From Muribaculaceae bacterium (GTDB lineage: Bacteria; Bacteroidota; Bacteroidia; Bacteroidales; Muribaculaceae): a DNA stretch of 64,000 nt. Made by a program: the position numbers and the translations under genes. Shown piece by piece: positions 62,334 to 64,000 of this stretch. Within the stretch, counting starts at the first letter, position 1; the number at the start of each line of letters is the position of its first letter. The notes under the pieces were generated by a model. That model saw nothing but the letters and a program-made list of their open reading frames with translations. It did not search any database and had not been told where the DNA came from. The DNA is taken from contig JAMPDX010000002.1 in NCBI GenBank assembly GCA_023665425.1, positions 1 to 64,000 of the forward strand, written 5' to 3'.

Positions 62334-63416
62334 ATGAAACTACGCAACAGCATATGGCTCGCAACCTTTGTACTGCTAACTATCTGTATCATAGCCTGCA
62401 ACAAGGAGCGCATCTTTGAGGTGAACGGCAAGCTTACCGGCAATCCCCCGGAGAGGGTGGCCCTCGAACGCCTTGGCGACAATGGCGAATGGATAGCCAT
62501 TGATTCCGTGGCTCCCGACAAAGATGGCTCTTTCAAGTTTAAATCCGATGCTCCTGATTTCCCGGAGTTATATCGTATAGCCGTCAATGGCAAATATGTA
62601 TATTTGCCGGTAGACAGTACAGAGGTGTTCACCCTCAATGCAAATGTGGCCGACATCTCTCGCGGCTTCAAACTCACCGGCTCGCCGCAAGCAGACGCCA
62701 TGACTGCCTTTGAAGCTGAATTTATCAAGGTGGAGGGTTATAACAACCCCGACTCTACTTACAACTTCAAACGCCGCGTGTATAACCGCTGGCTCAAAGA
62801 TGCCAAGGGTAATATCTTCTCATACTATGTGCTTACTCGCCCCATGGGCCAAGGCTACTTCATAGAATACACCGACCCGGTATATCGCGCTGTGGCCACT
62901 GCCTTCAACACATTCCGCCCGGATGACCCGCATACCCCGCTTTTGGCCGAGAATGCCCGCATCGGTGTAGGCGAGGACCGTCGCCGCAAGGGTATCACCA
63001 CACAATATGAGGCAAAAGAAATCTCCTTCGTTGACTTCAAGCTCCCGGATGTCAACGGTGACTCCATACCCCTGTCATCGGTAGTGCTCAAGGGTAAGCC
63101 CACAGTGCTCGTATTCGGCGGTATGTCTTTGGAGTCGAGCGCGGCATCCAACTCGGAACTCCGCAAGCTGTATGAAGGCGGGCGCGCCAATATCTACCAC
63201 GTATGTATGGACCAAGACCGCTTTGCATGGAAGCGTGGTGCCTCTCAAGTGCCCTGGACTGTGGTATATGATTCAAACGGCATTTATGGCACCCCGGCTA
63301 TATCATACAACATACCCAACGCCAAGACCCTCCCGATATACTTCATATTCGACTCTACAGGCGAGTTAGTGCAGTCTACCTCCAACCTCAACACCCTCCC
63401 CTCCCTGATCCCCTAA
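62334..63416 (+). CDS. DUF4369/thioredoxin-fold lipoprotein lacking CXXC
   Basis: A 360-residue lipoprotein: signal KLRNSIWLATFVLLTICIIAC with Cys near residue 22. A DUF4369-like N-terminal domain (VNGKLTGNPPERVALERLG) is followed by a helical linker and a TlpA/AhpC-type thioredoxin fold from ~230 (SFVDFKLPDVNGDSIPLSSV, then KPTVLVFGGMSL). The redox CXXC that TlpA-like proteins carry after the first strand is replaced by ESSAAS, so it cannot act as a disulfide enzyme in the usual way. Its partner or ligand is unknown. Confidence 0.82.
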   Translation: MKLRNSIWLATFVLLTICIIACNKERIFEVNGKLTGNPPERVALERLGDNGEWIAIDSVAPDKDGSFKFKSDAPDFPELYRIAVNGKYVYLPVDSTEVFTLNANVADISRGFKLTGSPQADAMTAFEAEFIKVEGYNNPDSTYNFKRRVYNRWLKDAKGNIFSYYVLTRPMGQGYFIEYTDPVYRAVATAFNTFRPDDPHTPLLAENARIGVGEDRRRKGITTQYEAKEISFVDFKLPDVNGDSIPLSSVVLKGKPTVLVFGGMSLESSAASNSELRKLYEGGRANIYHVCMDQDRFAWKRGASQVPWTVVYDSNGIYGTPAISYNIPNAKTLPIYFIFDSTGELVQSTSNLNTLPSLIP

Positions 63417-63428
63417 GAGTGTGTCTAA
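63412..63428. repeat. Isolated end of the 60216-type repeat
   Basis: CTAAGAGTGTGTCTAAA overlaps the stop codon of the preceding gene. It matches CTAAG plus the left end of the element at 60216 in its first 13 bases and the complement of the right end over the following ones. No inner part of the element is present. Confidence 0.4.
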
Positions 63429-63449
63429 ACCAAATTACCCCATAAAAAC

Positions 63450-64000
63450 ATGCAAAGACGCATCCCGCCGATAACTCTCAATCTATTGATAATCAACATC
63501 GCCATGTGGCTGATATGCAGTCTCATGCCCTCCTTTGGCGAGACTATATACAACACATTGGGGCTGCACTATTGGAAGTCTGCCTCTTTCAATCCCATTC
63601 AGCCCATCACATATATGTTCCTGCAAGCGCCATTAGGCAGTGGTGCCGGCTTAGGCCATATATTCTTCAATATGTTTGCGCTCTATATGTTCGGTCGCAT
63701 CCTGGAGATGACATGGGGAGCACGACGCTTCTTCATCTTCTATATGGTCTGCGGCATAGGCGCCGCGGTGGTTCAGGAGGTGGTATGGATGATTGAGCTG
63801 CCAAGCGACTACCTTCACGCCCTTGCCGAGCAAAACGGCATCAGCATAGCTCAGATGCAGCAACTCATAGATGCCAACCCCCAAGAGGCCTCTGCCGCCA
63901 TGAAGATGATGGCAAGTCATTACCTCACCATAGGAGCCTCCGGCGCTGTATTCGGCCTGCTGTTGGGCTTCGGCTGCACCTACCCCAATGTGCCGATGTA
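63450..64000 (+). CDS. Rhomboid family intramembrane serine protease (partial, runs off the window)
   Basis: The first 183 residues of a rhomboid protease, open to the window end. The start QRRIPPITLNLLIINIAMWL leads into the first helix. GHIFFNMFALYMFGRILEM near residue 72 is the HxxxN block of helix 2, and the catalytic serine lies in IGASGAVFGLL at about residue 164. The catalytic histidine of helix 6 lies beyond the window. Rhomboids cleave membrane-bound substrates within the bilayer; the substrate is unknown. A family-typical insertion of ~35 soluble residues (LHALAEQNGISIAQMQQLID) separates helices 3 and 4. Confidence 0.9.
   Translation, partial: MQRRIPPITLNLLIINIAMWLICSLMPSFGETIYNTLGLHYWKSASFNPIQPITYMFLQAPLGSGAGLGHIFFNMFALYMFGRILEMTWGARRFFIFYMVCGIGAAVVQEVVWMIELPSDYLHALAEQNGISIAQMQQLIDANPQEASAAMKMMASHYLTIGASGAVFGLLLGFGCTYPNVPM

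Noticed and set aside
1..64000. CRISPR arrays, rRNA genes, integrase-flanked island or prophage
   Set aside because: No regularly spaced direct repeats, rRNA sequence, phage structural genes or att-like duplications were seen; the only recombinase is a Xer-type housekeeping protein.

Overview
The window reads as chromosomal DNA of a member of the Bacteroidota, most likely order Bacteroidales and plausibly a gut Muribaculaceae or Prevotellaceae relative. The evidence is a full type IX secretion core (porP, gldK-L-M-N, a PorT-like barrel), many families largely confined to this phylum (DUF4835, DUF4292, DUF4831, DUF4492 ahead of cydAB, the NTP_transf_4 GlmU-like protein), near absence of Shine-Dalgarno sequences, and repeated Bacteroidota-type promoters (-33 TTTG, 19-20 bp, -7 TAnnTTTG). 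The family-level placement is inference. No rRNA, CRISPR array, prophage or complete transposase gene was seen; there is one tRNA.

Layout. 1-205: end of a palindromic mobile repeat. 206-6743 (minus): a dnaN - exonuclease - coaBC - DUF4835 - recN - rlmB run with overlapping genes. 6744-10641: divergent glmU-like gene with a long structured leader, a candidate non-coding RNA, cardiolipin synthase, then a promoter/short-RNA/terminator unit and a dispersed repeat. 10642-18276: AraC regulator, a MITE-like element, a RecB/AddA-like helicase, SUI1, the sugar genes fdtB-fdtA, HPF and a XerC/D recombinase. 18277-25289: gamma carbonic anhydrase, aminopeptidase P, a DUF6056-like membrane protein, bS21, an LpxL-like acyltransferase and MtaB. 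25405-30924 (plus): lipoprotein, PAS protein, SNF2 helicase and a large protein whose C-terminus looks like the helicase-associated XPB/Ssl2 N-terminal-type domain. 30936-34049: IrrE-like metallopeptidase, second copy of the dispersed repeat, PNPase. 34139-38114: DUF4492-cydA-cydB, a 26-bp perfect inverted-repeat terminator, tRNA-Leu(CAA), pgeF. 38175-45380 (minus): type IX secretion cluster. 45533-57100 (minus): HU, flippase plus FemAB-like transferase, EnvC-like protein, DUF4292 lipoprotein, TPR protein, dUTPase, DUF389, DUF4105, DUF4831. 57170-64000: three glycosyltransferases, a gene remnant interrupted by a mobile element, NnrD/E, a thioredoxin-fold lipoprotein and the start of a rhomboid protease.

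The envelope theme is strong: T9SS, flippase, glycosyltransferases, deoxyamino-sugar synthesis, lipid A acyltransferase and several lipoproteins all serve the cell surface. The least explained material is non-coding: three related palindromic mobile elements sharing a central hairpin with compensatory base changes, one of them sitting with a 5-bp target duplication in a gene remnant; a second dispersed structured repeat; a leader ahead of the glmU-like gene with interleaved stems; and two genes whose -7 box lies four bases from the start codon, which predicts leaderless mRNAs.
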